From Anaerolineae bacterium (GTDB taxonomy: Bacteria > Pseudomonadota > Alphaproteobacteria > DSM-16000 > Inquilinaceae), in contig JANQQD010000093.1 in assembly GCA_028285185.1 (NCBI GenBank), positions 1 through 46,124 of the forward strand: 46,124 bases of DNA, written 5' to 3'. The notes beneath the pieces are model-generated. The model worked only from the letters and a program-made list of their open reading frames with translations. It was not told the origin of the DNA and searched no databases. The first letter of the stretch is position 1; each line of letters begins with the position of its first letter. Positions 28,245-37,067 of this stretch are shown here, one piece after another. Position numbers and translations under genes: made by a program.

Positions 28245-29147
28245 CTAGTGGGCGATCCCCGGCAACGCCTCAAGCGACGCGGCAAGCTGTTGAGCAAAGC
28301 GGTAGCTGGCCACGGATAAAGAGCCACCCTTGTGCTGTCCCAAGAGCAGATGGCCATGGGGTAGATCCTGCTGCGCAATCTTTCGGACAACGAAGCCGCG
28401 ATCACTTCGCAAGCCTGCAGCAATCTGGAAGCCCACAAGGTTCTCGTGCAGCACGTAGTGGCGGATCAGTTCGAAGGAGTCGGTTTCGACCCGAGGCGCC
28501 ACGCGGCGGCCTATTCGCTTTGCGGCAAGTTCGAGGATAGCGCGCACGCCGTACTGCATCGATGGCGCCACATGGTCGTGGTCCAGGCAGTCACGCAGGC
28601 GCAGTTCCCTGTTTGCAGCAAGCGGATGGTCCGGTGACAAGATCGCATGGATCGGTTGGTGCACCGAATGCAGCACGTCAAAGTCCACAAGAAGGATGGG
28701 CTCGAACACGAGCGCCAGGTCACAGGCAAACTGGGCAAGCTCTCGCTCTGCCTGTTCGCGATCCCGGACATGGATTGAAAAGGTCACGCCGGGGTGACTG
28801 CGCCGATAGAGCGCGATCTGCTCAGGCAGGAAGTACGGTAGCAGTGCCTGGCTGCAGGCAATGGTCACATGGCCGCGGCGCTCTCCGGCGAGATCGGCGA
28901 CCCGGCTCTTGAGCCGCTCCAGGTCCGATTTCTGCGACATGTAGTGTTGAAGCACCATCTCGCCGACCGTGTTCAACCGTACCCCTCGCGGCAGGCGATC
29001 GAAGATGGCGCTGCCAAACTCCTCCTCGAAGCGGGCAATGCGCCGATTGAGCGCAGACGCCGTGATGTTGCTGTCCTCGGCGGCTTTTCGGATCGAACCG
29101 GCCCGGGCCACCGATGCAATCAGGCGGAAGGTATCGAGATGGCGCAT
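28245..29147 (-). CDS. LysR-family transcriptional regulator
   Basis: A 300-residue regulator with a winged HTH at residues 1-60 (FRLIASVARAGSIRKAAEDSN, ITASALNRRIARFEEEFG, FDRLPRGVRLNTVG) and a periplasmic-binding-protein-like effector domain from about 90 on. The start at 29147 gives MRHLDTFRLI, the family norm. It is divergent from the ABC transporter-allophanate hydrolase operon with 111 nt between start codons and an inverted repeat there, so it probably controls that operon in response to a small nitrogenous ligand. The ligand is not deducible. Confidence 0.9.
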   Translation of the reverse strand: MRHLDTFRLIASVARAGSIRKAAEDSNITASALNRRIARFEEEFGSAIFDRLPRGVRLNTVGEMVLQHYMSQKSDLERLKSRVADLAGERRGHVTIACSQALLPYFLPEQIALYRRSHPGVTFSIHVRDREQAERELAQFACDLALVFEPILLVDFDVLHSVHQPIHAILSPDHPLAANRELRLRDCLDHDHVAPSMQYGVRAILELAAKRIGRRVAPRVETDSFELIRHYVLHENLVGFQIAAGLRSDRGFVVRKIAQQDLPHGHLLLGQHKGGSLSVASYRFAQQLAASLEALPGIAH

Positions 29148-29158
29148 CAGATCCTGAG

Positions 29159-29176
29159 TGGTGCGTTTCGTGCACC
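29159..29176. promoter_or_regulatory. Candidate LysR operator
   Basis: An inverted repeat TGGTGC (29159-29164), 7-nt centre, GCACCA (29171-29176) lies 11 nt upstream of the LysR start, in the divergent region shared with the ABC operon. Dyads of this size with a T...A ending are typical LysR recognition sites. An AT-rich stretch (29186-29200) to its right may hold the -10 region of the ABC operon. Confidence 0.5.
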
Positions 29177-29258
29177 AGTTAGGTGAATTATTAGCATTTC
29201 CGGAACCACCCGAAAAGCCGCATCGTGCGCCAACCGTCCCCTCTGGATGGAGCATCCG

Positions 29259-30866
29259 ATGAGCCTCGACCGCCGGACCTTCCTGACAACCGCAACGGCC
29301 AGCGCCGCTGTGCTGCCGTTTCTCAAATTCCTGCCCGCCAATGCGCAGGCCGGCGACACCTTGGTCGTCGTCACCGGGCAGACCATCAACAGTCTTGATC
29401 TGCACCGCACCGGCACCAACCGGGCCAGCTATCAGGTGGCCGTCAATTGCTATGACCGGCTGGTGCGGTTTGGCACCAAGGTCCTGCCGTCCGGCGACGT
29501 TTCCTTCGACTATTCGGTTCTGGAACCGGAGCTTGCCGAAAGCTGGGAAGTCTCCGATGACGGTCTGACCTTGACCTTCAAGCTCAATCCCAATGCGCGC
29601 TTCTGGGATGGATCGAAGGTCACTGCGGAGGATGTGAAGTGGTCGTTTGACCGGGCCGTCAGCGTCGGCGGGTTCCCCTCCGTGCAGATGCGCGCCGGAG
29701 GCATGAGCCGCCCGGACCAATTCACCGCGGTTGATGAGGAGACCTTCACGGTCACCCTCGATCAGCCATCCAAACTGGCGCTGCCGGACATGGCCGTTCC
29801 GGTTCCCTTCGTCATCAATTCGGCCGTGGCGCTCGCGAACGCGACGGATGCCGATCCTTGGGCGATGGAATATCTGCACCAGAACCCGGCGGGCTCCGGG
29901 GCGTTCCGCGTGGCGCGCTGGGATCAGGGCCAGCAGCTTGTCTATGAGCGCAATGACGAGTGGACCGGCGGACCATTGCCGGCCGTGCAGCGGGTCATCC
30001 TGCGCGAAGTGCCGAGCCAGGCGACACGGCGCGCGCTGATTGAGCGCGGCGATGTGCAGATGTCCTTCGACATTCCGAACCGCGATGCTTCGGAACTAGC
30101 TGAAAGCCTGACCGTCCATTCGACACCGATAGCCAACTGCATCCACTGCGTGGCGCTCAACACGAGCTTCGAGCCCTTCCGCGACCCCGATGTGCGCAAG
30201 GCCGTCGCCTACGCCGTGCCGTACGAGGCGATCTTCCAGGCGGCCGCCTATGGTCGCGGAGCACCGCTCTGGGGTGGTTCGGAGGAGATTTCCGACATCG
30301 CGTGGCCGCGCCCCTTCCCCTATGCGACCGACCTGGACATGGCGCGCGAGCATATGGCCCGGTCAGGCTTTGCCGATGGGTTCGAAGTTCCCCTTTCCAT
30401 CAGTCTCGGTCTTGCCGATTGGATGGAGCCCACAGCACTTCTGCTTCAGGAAGCTCTCGGCGAGATCGGCATTCAGGCGACCATCGACCGTATCCCGGGC
30501 GCGAATTGGCGGACGTCCGCCCTCGTTGAGAAGACGCTGCCGCTTCACCTTGAAAACTTCGGCGGCTGGCTCGACACGCCCGACTATTATTTCTTCTGGG
30601 CCTATGTTGAAGGCAACCTCTTCAACTCTTCGAACTATCGCAATGAAGAGATTGAGAGTCTGGTCGAGGCGACTCTCCATATGCCGATGGACCATCCCGA
30701 CTATGCGGGCAACGTACAGCGGATGTTTGCGATCGCCATCGAGGATCTGCCGCGCATCCCGCTTTACCAGCCGGCGCTGAACGTCGCGATGAACGGGGCC
30801 GATGGCTACCAGTTCTGGTTCCACCGTCAGCTCGATGCCCGCAGCCTGACCCGGCAATCGGCATGA
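29259..30866 (+). CDS. ABC transporter substrate-binding protein, dipeptide/nickel family
   Basis: A 535-residue periplasmic binding protein of the SBP_bac_5 (DppA/OppA) class. A twin-arginine-type signal (DRRTFLTTATASAA) runs to about residue 30 and ends at ANAQA. Family features: YDRLVRF, EPELAESWEVSDDGLTLTFKL, ARFWDGSKVTAEDVKWSFDR, NPAGSGAFRV, and a C-terminal IPLYQP. The start is ATG 29259 with GGAG (29249-29252) ahead; ATG 29247 is less well placed. It is the first gene of a tightly packed operon (ATGA overlaps with the next genes) that ends with allophanate hydrolase, so its ligand may be a ureido compound and not a peptide. That is inference from context. Confidence 0.9.
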   Translation: MSLDRRTFLTTATASAAVLPFLKFLPANAQAGDTLVVVTGQTINSLDLHRTGTNRASYQVAVNCYDRLVRFGTKVLPSGDVSFDYSVLEPELAESWEVSDDGLTLTFKLNPNARFWDGSKVTAEDVKWSFDRAVSVGGFPSVQMRAGGMSRPDQFTAVDEETFTVTLDQPSKLALPDMAVPVPFVINSAVALANATDADPWAMEYLHQNPAGSGAFRVARWDQGQQLVYERNDEWTGGPLPAVQRVILREVPSQATRRALIERGDVQMSFDIPNRDASELAESLTVHSTPIANCIHCVALNTSFEPFRDPDVRKAVAYAVPYEAIFQAAAYGRGAPLWGGSEEISDIAWPRPFPYATDLDMAREHMARSGFADGFEVPLSISLGLADWMEPTALLLQEALGEIGIQATIDRIPGANWRTSALVEKTLPLHLENFGGWLDTPDYYFFWAYVEGNLFNSSNYRNEEIESLVEATLHMPMDHPDYAGNVQRMFAIAIEDLPRIPLYQPALNVAMNGADGYQFWFHRQLDARSLTRQSA

Positions 30867-31963
30867 ACGATCGGCTCGGTGTCCGTCCGAAAATGGGCCT
30901 CTTGACCCGTCTTCGCAGCGACGCCGGCCCCGGCAATCTCCAACGGACACTCACGGCGATAGGTCTGCGCATCGCGCAGACCTTGCCGGTACTAATCGGC
31001 GTGGTGCTGATCAGCTTCGTGCTGACCCGCGCTCTGCCGGGCGATCCGGCGGCCTATTTCGCTGGCGTGCTGGCCGATGAGGCCTCGATCGCCGAAACCC
31101 GCGAGCGCCTGGGTCTGGATCGGAGCGTTTTCGAGCAGCTCTTGCTCTATGCCGGCGACCTTTTGCGCGGTGATCTCGGGGTCTCGCTCAACACCGGTCA
31201 GCCCGTTCTGACGGATCTGGCTGAACGCCTCCCGGCATCGCTGGAATTGACCCTGACGGCGCTCATCATCTCTTGCCTGATTGCGGTGCCGCTTGGCGTC
31301 TGGGCGGCGGTCAAGCAGGGATCATGGGTGGATCATCTCTGCCGGGTGCTGGTCACCGCCGGCGTTTCGCTGCCGACCTTCTTTACGGGCATCCTGCTGA
31401 TCTACATTTTCTACTACGTGCTCGGTTGGGCGCCGTCTCCGCTGGGGCGGCTCGACTTCATCTATCTCTCGCCGCCCCATGTCACAGGCTTCTATCTGAT
31501 CGACAGCCTGATCGCGGGAGATACCGAGACCTTCTTCGCAGCTGCACGGCAGCTCGCCCTGCCGGCCATCACGCTGGCGCTCTTCACGCTCGCGCCGATC
31601 GCCAGGATGACGCGGGCGGCGATGCTCTCTGCACTTTCCTCGGACTATATCCGCACGGCACGGGCGGCCGGGTTGACCCCGCGCACGGTGCGTTACCGAT
31701 ACGCCTTTGGCAACGCGCTCTTGCCGGTGGTCACAACGCTGGGGATGGTCTTTTCCTTCGTCCTCGGTGCGAACGTCCTCGTCGAAAAGGTCTTTGCCTG
31801 GCCGGGGATCGGCTCTTACGCGGTGGAAGCCCTCGTGGCGTCGGACTATGCCGCCGTGCAGGGCTTCGTCCTGGCCATGGCGGTCCTGTTCGTTCTGTTG
31901 AACCTCGTCATCGATCTCAGCTATGCGCTGATCGATCCGCGCATCGGGTTCGGCGCGAAATGA
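30863..31963 (+). CDS. ABC transporter permease, DppB type
   Basis: A 366-residue inner-membrane permease with six membrane helices. The N-terminal TM plus LVISFVLTRALPGDPAAYFAG pattern is the DppB/GsiC hallmark, and the EAA-type loop is visible in YIRTARAAGLTPRTVRYRYAFGNALLPVVTT. The first 25 residues are an extra hydrophilic extension. It overlaps the binding-protein gene by ATGA and the DppC-type gene by ATGA, so all three are translationally coupled and should form one importer. Confidence 0.92.
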   Translation: MNDRLGVRPKMGLLTRLRSDAGPGNLQRTLTAIGLRIAQTLPVLIGVVLISFVLTRALPGDPAAYFAGVLADEASIAETRERLGLDRSVFEQLLLYAGDLLRGDLGVSLNTGQPVLTDLAERLPASLELTLTALIISCLIAVPLGVWAAVKQGSWVDHLCRVLVTAGVSLPTFFTGILLIYIFYYVLGWAPSPLGRLDFIYLSPPHVTGFYLIDSLIAGDTETFFAAARQLALPAITLALFTLAPIARMTRAAMLSALSSDYIRTARAAGLTPRTVRYRYAFGNALLPVVTTLGMVFSFVLGANVLVEKVFAWPGIGSYAVEALVASDYAAVQGFVLAMAVLFVLLNLVIDLSYALIDPRIGFGAK

Positions 31964-32829
31964 GCGATGTGGCCATCCCCCGGCAGCAGAGCCGCTGGGC
32001 GCATATCGCCTATGTGCTGCGCGACAATCCTGTGACGCTCGTTGCGTTCTCGATGTTTGCGTTCCTGGTCCTGTCGGCGATCTTCGGACCAGCGCTGGTT
32101 CCCTACGATCCGCTGGCGACCAACGCGGCCAACGCGCTGCAACCGCCAAGCTGGCATCACTGGTTCGGCACGGACAGCCTCGGCCGGGACGTCTTCTCGC
32201 GCGTCATCGTGGCGACCCGGCTCGATCTCACCATCTCCGTTGCGGCCGTGGCGCTGTCCTTCGTCATCGGCGGCGTCCTGGGTGCCATCGCGGGCTATTG
32301 GGGCGGCTGGTGGGACGCGATCCTCAACCGCCTCTTCGACACCATCATGGCGTTTCCGCTCTTCGTGCTCGCCATGGGCATCGTCGCCGCACTCGGCAAC
32401 ACGGTCGAGAACATCATCTACGCCACGGCGATCATCAACATCCCGTTCTATGCCCGCGTTGTGCGGGCCGAAGTGAACATTCGGCGCGAGGCGGGTTTCG
32501 TGCAGTCCGCCCGCCTTGCCGGCAACTCGCACATCCGCGTGGTCGCCTTTCACATCTTCCCGAACGCGCTGCCGCCGATGATGGTGCAGGTCTCGCTCAA
32601 TCTCGGCTGGGCCATCCTCAATGCCGCGGGGCTTTCCTTCATCGGCTTGGGCGTCCGTCCTCCGACACCGGAGTGGGGGATCATGGTGGCCGAGGGCGCC
32701 AACTTCATCGTTTCGGGCCAATGGTGGGTCGCACTGTTTCCGGGTCTCTGGCTGATGCTGGCGGTCTTCACCTTCAACCTGATGGGCGACGGCCTGCGCG
32801 ATCTGGTTGATCCAAGGCGGAGGACCTAG
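31960..32829 (+). CDS. ABC transporter permease, DppC type
   Basis: A 289-residue inner-membrane permease. The start at 31960 overlaps the DppB-type stop by four bases; a much longer in-frame opening from 31273 lies inside that gene and is rejected. DppC features: an N-terminal TM before FGPALVPYDPLATN, GTDSLGRDVFSRVI, and the EAA loop region REAGFVQSARLAGNSHIRVVAFHIFPNALPP, which contacts the ATPase. Six helices are expected. It partners the preceding permease. Confidence 0.92.
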   Translation: MSDVAIPRQQSRWAHIAYVLRDNPVTLVAFSMFAFLVLSAIFGPALVPYDPLATNAANALQPPSWHHWFGTDSLGRDVFSRVIVATRLDLTISVAAVALSFVIGGVLGAIAGYWGGWWDAILNRLFDTIMAFPLFVLAMGIVAALGNTVENIIYATAIINIPFYARVVRAEVNIRREAGFVQSARLAGNSHIRVVAFHIFPNALPPMMVQVSLNLGWAILNAAGLSFIGLGVRPPTPEWGIMVAEGANFIVSGQWWVALFPGLWLMLAVFTFNLMGDGLRDLVDPRRRT

Positions 32830-32835
32830 GCCGAG

Positions 32836-34479
32836 ATGCTCGACATCGACGATCTTGCGGTGAACTTCCGGACCCGGCGCGGCACGGTTCACGCGGTGCG
32901 CGGTGTCAGTCTGTCGCTTGCCAAAGGCGAGACGCTCGGCATCGTCGGCGAGAGTGGTTCGGGCAAGTCGGTCACCTCTTATGCGCTGATGCGCATCCTC
33001 GACGCCGGCGGCACGATCGCGGCGGGCGAGATCGTCTATGACGGTGTCGACCTGCGCCGGGCCGCCGAGCGAGACATGCTCGACATGCGCGGGCGCGAGA
33101 TCTCGATGATCTTCCAGAACCCGCGCGAGGCGCTGAACCCGATCCGCAAAGTCGGCAAGCAGATTGAAGATGTCCTGCGCCAGCACGGCCGGGCGACCCG
33201 ACATGATGCTCGCGCCAAGGCCATCAAGGCGCTGGAAGATGTGCGGATCAATGACGCCGCGGCGCGCTACGACGCCTATCCCTTCGAGCTTTCGGGCGGG
33301 ATGTGCCAGCGGGTTGTGATCGCCATTGCGCTGGCCTGTGACCCGCGCCTGTTGATCGCGGACGAACCAACGACCGGCCTTGATATCACCACGCAGAAGG
33401 CGGTGATGGATCTCTGCCGTGACCTGATCCGTGACCGGGGCATGTCGTCGATCCTGATCACCCACGATCTGGGGTTGGCGGCGGAATACTGCGACCGGCT
33501 TGCCGTCATGAAGAATGGCGAAATCGTCGAAACCGGCCGGGCCGAAGAGGTCTTCGCCGAGCCCGCGCATCCCTATACGCGCCGGCTTGTCGACGCCACG
33601 CCGCGCCCCGGTGCCAGTATCCGCGACTTGCTGCCTGAAACGGCACGGACGCCGCTTCAGCCGCATCGGATTGCCGACACGCCGCTGCTCGAAGTGCGCG
33701 GGCTGACAAAGACCTATGCCGGCAAGTCCGGCCCGGTTCATGCGGTCAAGGGGATCGACTTCACGATCCGCGCCGGCCAAAGCGTTGGACTCGTTGGCGA
33801 ATCCGGCTGTGGCAAATCCACCACGTCGTCGATGATTGTTCGCCTTTTCGACCCGACAAGTGGGGAGATCCGCTTTCGCGGTCAGGATATCGGCGCCATA
33901 CCCGCCAACGATTTCATCCGCGACGACCGTCGTGGCGCCATTCAGATGGTGTTCCAGGACGCCACCGGCAGCCTCAATCCCCGCCATACGGCGCGCAACG
34001 CAATCTCCGAACCCCTGCGGCGGATCGGCGGCATGGACCGGGCCGCATGTCGTGCACGGGTGGACGAGTTGGCTGACCTCACCGGACTGCCGCGGCCGCT
34101 GCTTGACCGCTTTCCCCATCAGTTATCCGGCGGTCAGAAGGCGCGGGTCGGGATCGCACGCGCCATTGCTCTCGACCCTGCGCTCTTGATCCTGGACGAA
34201 CCGACAGCCGCGCTCGACGTGTCCATTCAAGCCATCGTCCTGAACCTTCTGGCTGACCTTCGTGCCCGCCTTGGAATGACCTACCTGTTCGTCAGCCACG
34301 ACCTGAACGTCGTACGGCTTCTTTGCGACCATGTGATCGTGATGAAGGCAGGCGAAATCGTGGAACAGGGTCCGTCAGCCAGGGTCATGTCCGAACCTGA
34401 CCACCCCTACACGCGCGAACTCTTGCGGGCGGCGCCACATCCTCCGGCGGCCGCGCCGAAGACGCAAGCCGCCGAGTAA
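32836..34479 (+). CDS. Fused dual ABC ATPase (DppD-DppF type)
   Basis: A 547-residue cytoplasmic ATPase with two complete nucleotide-binding domains in one chain. Domain 1: Walker A GESGSGKS, signature LSGGMCQRV, Walker B LLIADEPTTGLD. Domain 2 (from about residue 285): Walker A GESGCGKS, signature LSGGQKARVG, Walker B LLILDEPTAALD. Both have the C-terminal oligopeptide motif with Pro-rich HPYTR (PAHPYTRRLV, PDHPYTRELL). Such fusions occur in GsiA and YejF. It starts six bases after the permease stop, with GGAGG upstream, and powers the importer. 31 nt separate it from the allophanate hydrolase gene. Confidence 0.94.
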   Translation: MLDIDDLAVNFRTRRGTVHAVRGVSLSLAKGETLGIVGESGSGKSVTSYALMRILDAGGTIAAGEIVYDGVDLRRAAERDMLDMRGREISMIFQNPREALNPIRKVGKQIEDVLRQHGRATRHDARAKAIKALEDVRINDAAARYDAYPFELSGGMCQRVVIAIALACDPRLLIADEPTTGLDITTQKAVMDLCRDLIRDRGMSSILITHDLGLAAEYCDRLAVMKNGEIVETGRAEEVFAEPAHPYTRRLVDATPRPGASIRDLLPETARTPLQPHRIADTPLLEVRGLTKTYAGKSGPVHAVKGIDFTIRAGQSVGLVGESGCGKSTTSSMIVRLFDPTSGEIRFRGQDIGAIPANDFIRDDRRGAIQMVFQDATGSLNPRHTARNAISEPLRRIGGMDRAACRARVDELADLTGLPRPLLDRFPHQLSGGQKARVGIARAIALDPALLILDEPTAALDVSIQAIVLNLLADLRARLGMTYLFVSHDLNVVRLLCDHVIVMKAGEIVEQGPSARVMSEPDHPYTRELLRAAPHPPAAAPKTQAAE

Positions 34480-34510
34480 CCCAACCACCACGACAGCCGA
34501 CAAGAGACCG

Positions 34511-36334
34511 ATGAGGGAATCGACTGGGCGACCACTTTCGGCGCTGCCGTTCAGCCTTTCCGATCTGCGGGCCGCCTATGCTAAGGGCGTGACGCCCGCC
34601 GAAGTGATCGTCGAATTTCTGGCTCGGCTGGCCGAAGTGAATGATCCCGGCATCTTCATTCACTTGCCGGACAAGTCCGTCCTCCTGGCGGAAGCCCAGG
34701 CTCTGGGGCCGTTCGATCCCGAGAAGCCGCTTTGGGGCATGCCTTTTGCCGTGAAAGACAATATCGATGTGGCCGGCATGCCGACCACGGCCGCCTGCCC
34801 GGCCTATGCGTACCAGCCGGAGAAGGACGCATTCGTCGTTGCGCGGCTGAAAGCGGCCGGTGCCGTTCCGGTCGGCAAGACCAATCTCGACCAATTCGCA
34901 ACAGGCTTGGTCGGCGTCCGCAGCCCCTATCCCCCGCCGCGCAATGCGCTCGATCCTGAGATCGTACCGGGTGGCTCTTCGTCCGGATCCGCCGTTGCCG
35001 TGGCACATGGGCTGGTGCCCTTTGCGCTCGGCACCGACACAGCCGGTTCGGGTCGGGTTCCGGCGGCCCTCAATGGGATCGTGGGGCTGAAACCGTCGCT
35101 TGGCGTTCTATCCACGCGCGGTGTCGTGCCTGCATGCCGGACGCTCGATGCGGTCTCGATCTTCGCCACGTCGGTAGCCGATGCCTATCTGGTCCTGCGT
35201 GTGGCTGCGGCCTACGACGGCGATGACCCCTATTCGCGAAAGCGTCCAGTCGCTGCCTTAGGCGCACCGTTGCCAGCGCCGAGAATTGCGGTGCCGGAGA
35301 CGTCCGGCCTGAGGTTTTTCGGGGATCGGACGCAAGCCGAGTGGTTCGCTGAGACCTGCGCACAGTTGAGGGCAAGCGGGGCGCTCGTCGTCGAGATCGA
35401 CTTCTCGCCGTTCCATGCAGTGGCCGAGATGCTTTATGACGGCGCCTGGGTCGCCGAGCGGTATGCGGTGGTCGAGGAACTCCTCAAGCACCAACCCGAC
35501 GCTCTGCATCCGGTCACCCGCGAGGTCGTGGGCCGCGCGGCGGGAATGACCGCCACGGACGCCTTTCGGGGGCACTATCGGCTCGCCGAACTCAAACGAG
35601 CGTGCGATGCGCTGATCGCGCCCTTCGACATGCTGTGCATTCCAACGGTGCCAACCTTCTACTCGGTCAAGGATCTCGCTGAGGACCCGATAGCACCGAA
35701 TGCCAATCTCGGGACATACACCAACTTTGTGAACCTTCTTGACCTTTCTGCTTTGGCGGTGCCGACCGCACCGCGCGCCGATGGCCGGCCCGGAAGCGTG
35801 ACCTTCATTGGCCGCTCTGGAGCGGACGGGCGGCTGGCGGCGGAAGCGGCGCGGTTCTTTGGATCTTCCGTCAGCAGTTCAGCAATGACAGCCGCACAAC
35901 CCGACGAGATCGCGGTGGCGGTATGTGGAGCCCATATGTCGGGCCTGCCACTAAACGCGGCGCTTACCGATCGTGGCGCGCGGTTCTTGCGCGCCGCCAA
36001 GACCGCTCCCGCATACAAGCTCTTCGCCTTGCCCGGCGGACCTCCGGAGCGTCCCGGACTGGTCCGCATGGAAGGCGGCGACGCGGTCGAGCTTGAAGTA
36101 TGGGCGATGCCTCGCGCCCGGCTCGGCGATCTCATGGCGGAAATACCTGCGCCATTGGGTCTGGGAAGGGTTCGACTGGAGGACGGCAGCACCGTCACAG
36201 GGTTTTTGTGCGAAAGCGCGGGTATCGATGGGGCCGAGGACATCACACCGCATGGCGGATGGCGTGCCTACCTGGCAGCGCGAATAACGCGTACGATCGA
36301 TCACGGAGTATTGGGTCGCACGCGTCAGCATTGA
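34511..36334 (+). CDS. atzF: Allophanate hydrolase
   Basis: A 607-residue enzyme hydrolysing allophanate to ammonia and carbon dioxide. The amidase-signature domain carries the Ser-cisSer-Lys triad: Lys82 (AVKDN), Ser156 (GGSSSGSA) and Ser180 (DTAGSGR). The 74- and 24-residue spacing equals that known for the AtzF triad (K91, S165, S189 in Pseudomonas sp. ADP). The last about 150 residues (AVAVCGAHMSGLPLN onward) are the usual C-terminal gamma-glutamylcyclotransferase-like domain, which helps stabilise allophanate. Length agrees with AtzF. It closes the LysR-ABC operon. Neither urea carboxylase nor biuret hydrolase is present, so the source of allophanate lies elsewhere or is the imported compound's degradation. 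Confidence 0.92.
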   Translation: MRESTGRPLSALPFSLSDLRAAYAKGVTPAEVIVEFLARLAEVNDPGIFIHLPDKSVLLAEAQALGPFDPEKPLWGMPFAVKDNIDVAGMPTTAACPAYAYQPEKDAFVVARLKAAGAVPVGKTNLDQFATGLVGVRSPYPPPRNALDPEIVPGGSSSGSAVAVAHGLVPFALGTDTAGSGRVPAALNGIVGLKPSLGVLSTRGVVPACRTLDAVSIFATSVADAYLVLRVAAAYDGDDPYSRKRPVAALGAPLPAPRIAVPETSGLRFFGDRTQAEWFAETCAQLRASGALVVEIDFSPFHAVAEMLYDGAWVAERYAVVEELLKHQPDALHPVTREVVGRAAGMTATDAFRGHYRLAELKRACDALIAPFDMLCIPTVPTFYSVKDLAEDPIAPNANLGTYTNFVNLLDLSALAVPTAPRADGRPGSVTFIGRSGADGRLAAEAARFFGSSVSSSAMTAAQPDEIAVAVCGAHMSGLPLNAALTDRGARFLRAAKTAPAYKLFALPGGPPERPGLVRMEGGDAVELEVWAMPRARLGDLMAEIPAPLGLGRVRLEDGSTVTGFLCESAGIDGAEDITPHGGWRAYLAARITRTIDHGVLGRTRQH

Positions 36335-36676
36335 CGACCCCAAGTGAGCATTTGTCGTTCGATTTCCGAAGTGGTGGGGCTAAGGGCATTCAACCGCCGC
36401 TGCCGACCTGCTCAGCCTCCGAAAACGGTTTCATCAGACCTGATCTCCGAAAGGCAAGTTGCGTTCGGATTCTCGAAGGTCGGCAGTACTACGAATTCGA
36501 AGCCATACAATCATCTGCGACATGTCTGCTGGCTGTAGTCACGTAAGCGGACGACCTGACACCAGTCGTCCTCGTCGGTTCAGGGCCGAAACCGGGAATC
36601 GATCGCCGTCGGGCTCGCAGGCGGTATTCCCGCGACCACGTGCAGGTTTCCCGCTCTTTCTGCAGAGTTCTGGCCG
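36335..36676. other. Gap after atzF
   Basis: A 342-nt stretch, slightly less GC-rich than the genes around it. It contains a perfect 7-bp stem with a 9-nt loop (GGACGAC 36549-36555, GTCGTCC 36565-36571), possibly a weak terminator for the atzF operon. Short frames crossing it show no family resemblance. No RNA gene or mobile element ends were recognised. Confidence 0.45.
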
Positions 36677-37027
36677 CTACCTCCGGGCATCCAAGTCCCG
36701 GCGCAGGTCCTTGATGTCGTTCTGGATGGCCAGCAGCAGGCTGATCGCGCGGTAGAGGCCGAAGAAGATCATGGCGAGCGCGGTTCCGGCGATGGCGGCC
36801 AGCACCGCGGGCACGTATTTGGCCGCCTCCGGCGCGAACGGCTCATAGGCGAACTCCGCCAGGCCGTAGGCCAACAGCACGGTGCCCAGGAGCAGGAACT
36901 GGGCGGCGAGCTTGAAGGCCGTGGCCAGCATCTTGGCGGAGTCGAGCTGATACTTCTCCACCGGATGCAGGCCCAGCTTCGCGCCTTCGAAGTCTAGCGA
37001 ACGGGCGTGGCTGTCGGGCGTGTCCAT
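36677..37027 (-). CDS. Small membrane protein of unknown function
   Basis: A 116-residue protein with a hydrophilic N-terminus (about 1-38), two membrane helices (about 39-60 and 70-98), and a charged C-terminal tail (NDIKDLRRDLDARR) predicted to be helical. I do not recognise a family. The cytoplasmic tail could be a short coiled coil. It ends with TGA-side boundary near a 342-nt gap and sits 40 nt from the divergent-side end of the gluconate dehydrogenase gene on the same strand, so it may be its distal operon partner. Confidence 0.65.
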   Translation of the reverse strand: MDTPDSHARSLDFEGAKLGLHPVEKYQLDSAKMLATAFKLAAQFLLLGTVLLAYGLAEFAYEPFAPEAAKYVPAVLAAIAGTALAMIFFGLYRAISLLLAIQNDIKDLRRDLDARR

Positions 37028-37067
37028 GGCACCAGCCTATCGCTCGAGCACAGCACCGGGCAATGCG

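Noticed and set aside
29148..29879. N-terminal extension of the LysR gene to 544 codons
   Set aside because: The extension is antisense to the binding-protein gene; the HTH begins directly at 29147 as in all LysR proteins.
31921..34119. Minus-strand open frame of 732 codons across the ABC genes
   Set aside because: Lies entirely opposite well-conserved permease and ATPase genes; rich in Arg, His and Gly, no recognisable domain.
36100..36546. Open frame bridging the atzF end and the following gap
   Set aside because: Mostly in another frame of atzF; the non-overlapping part has no family resemblance or ribosome binding site.
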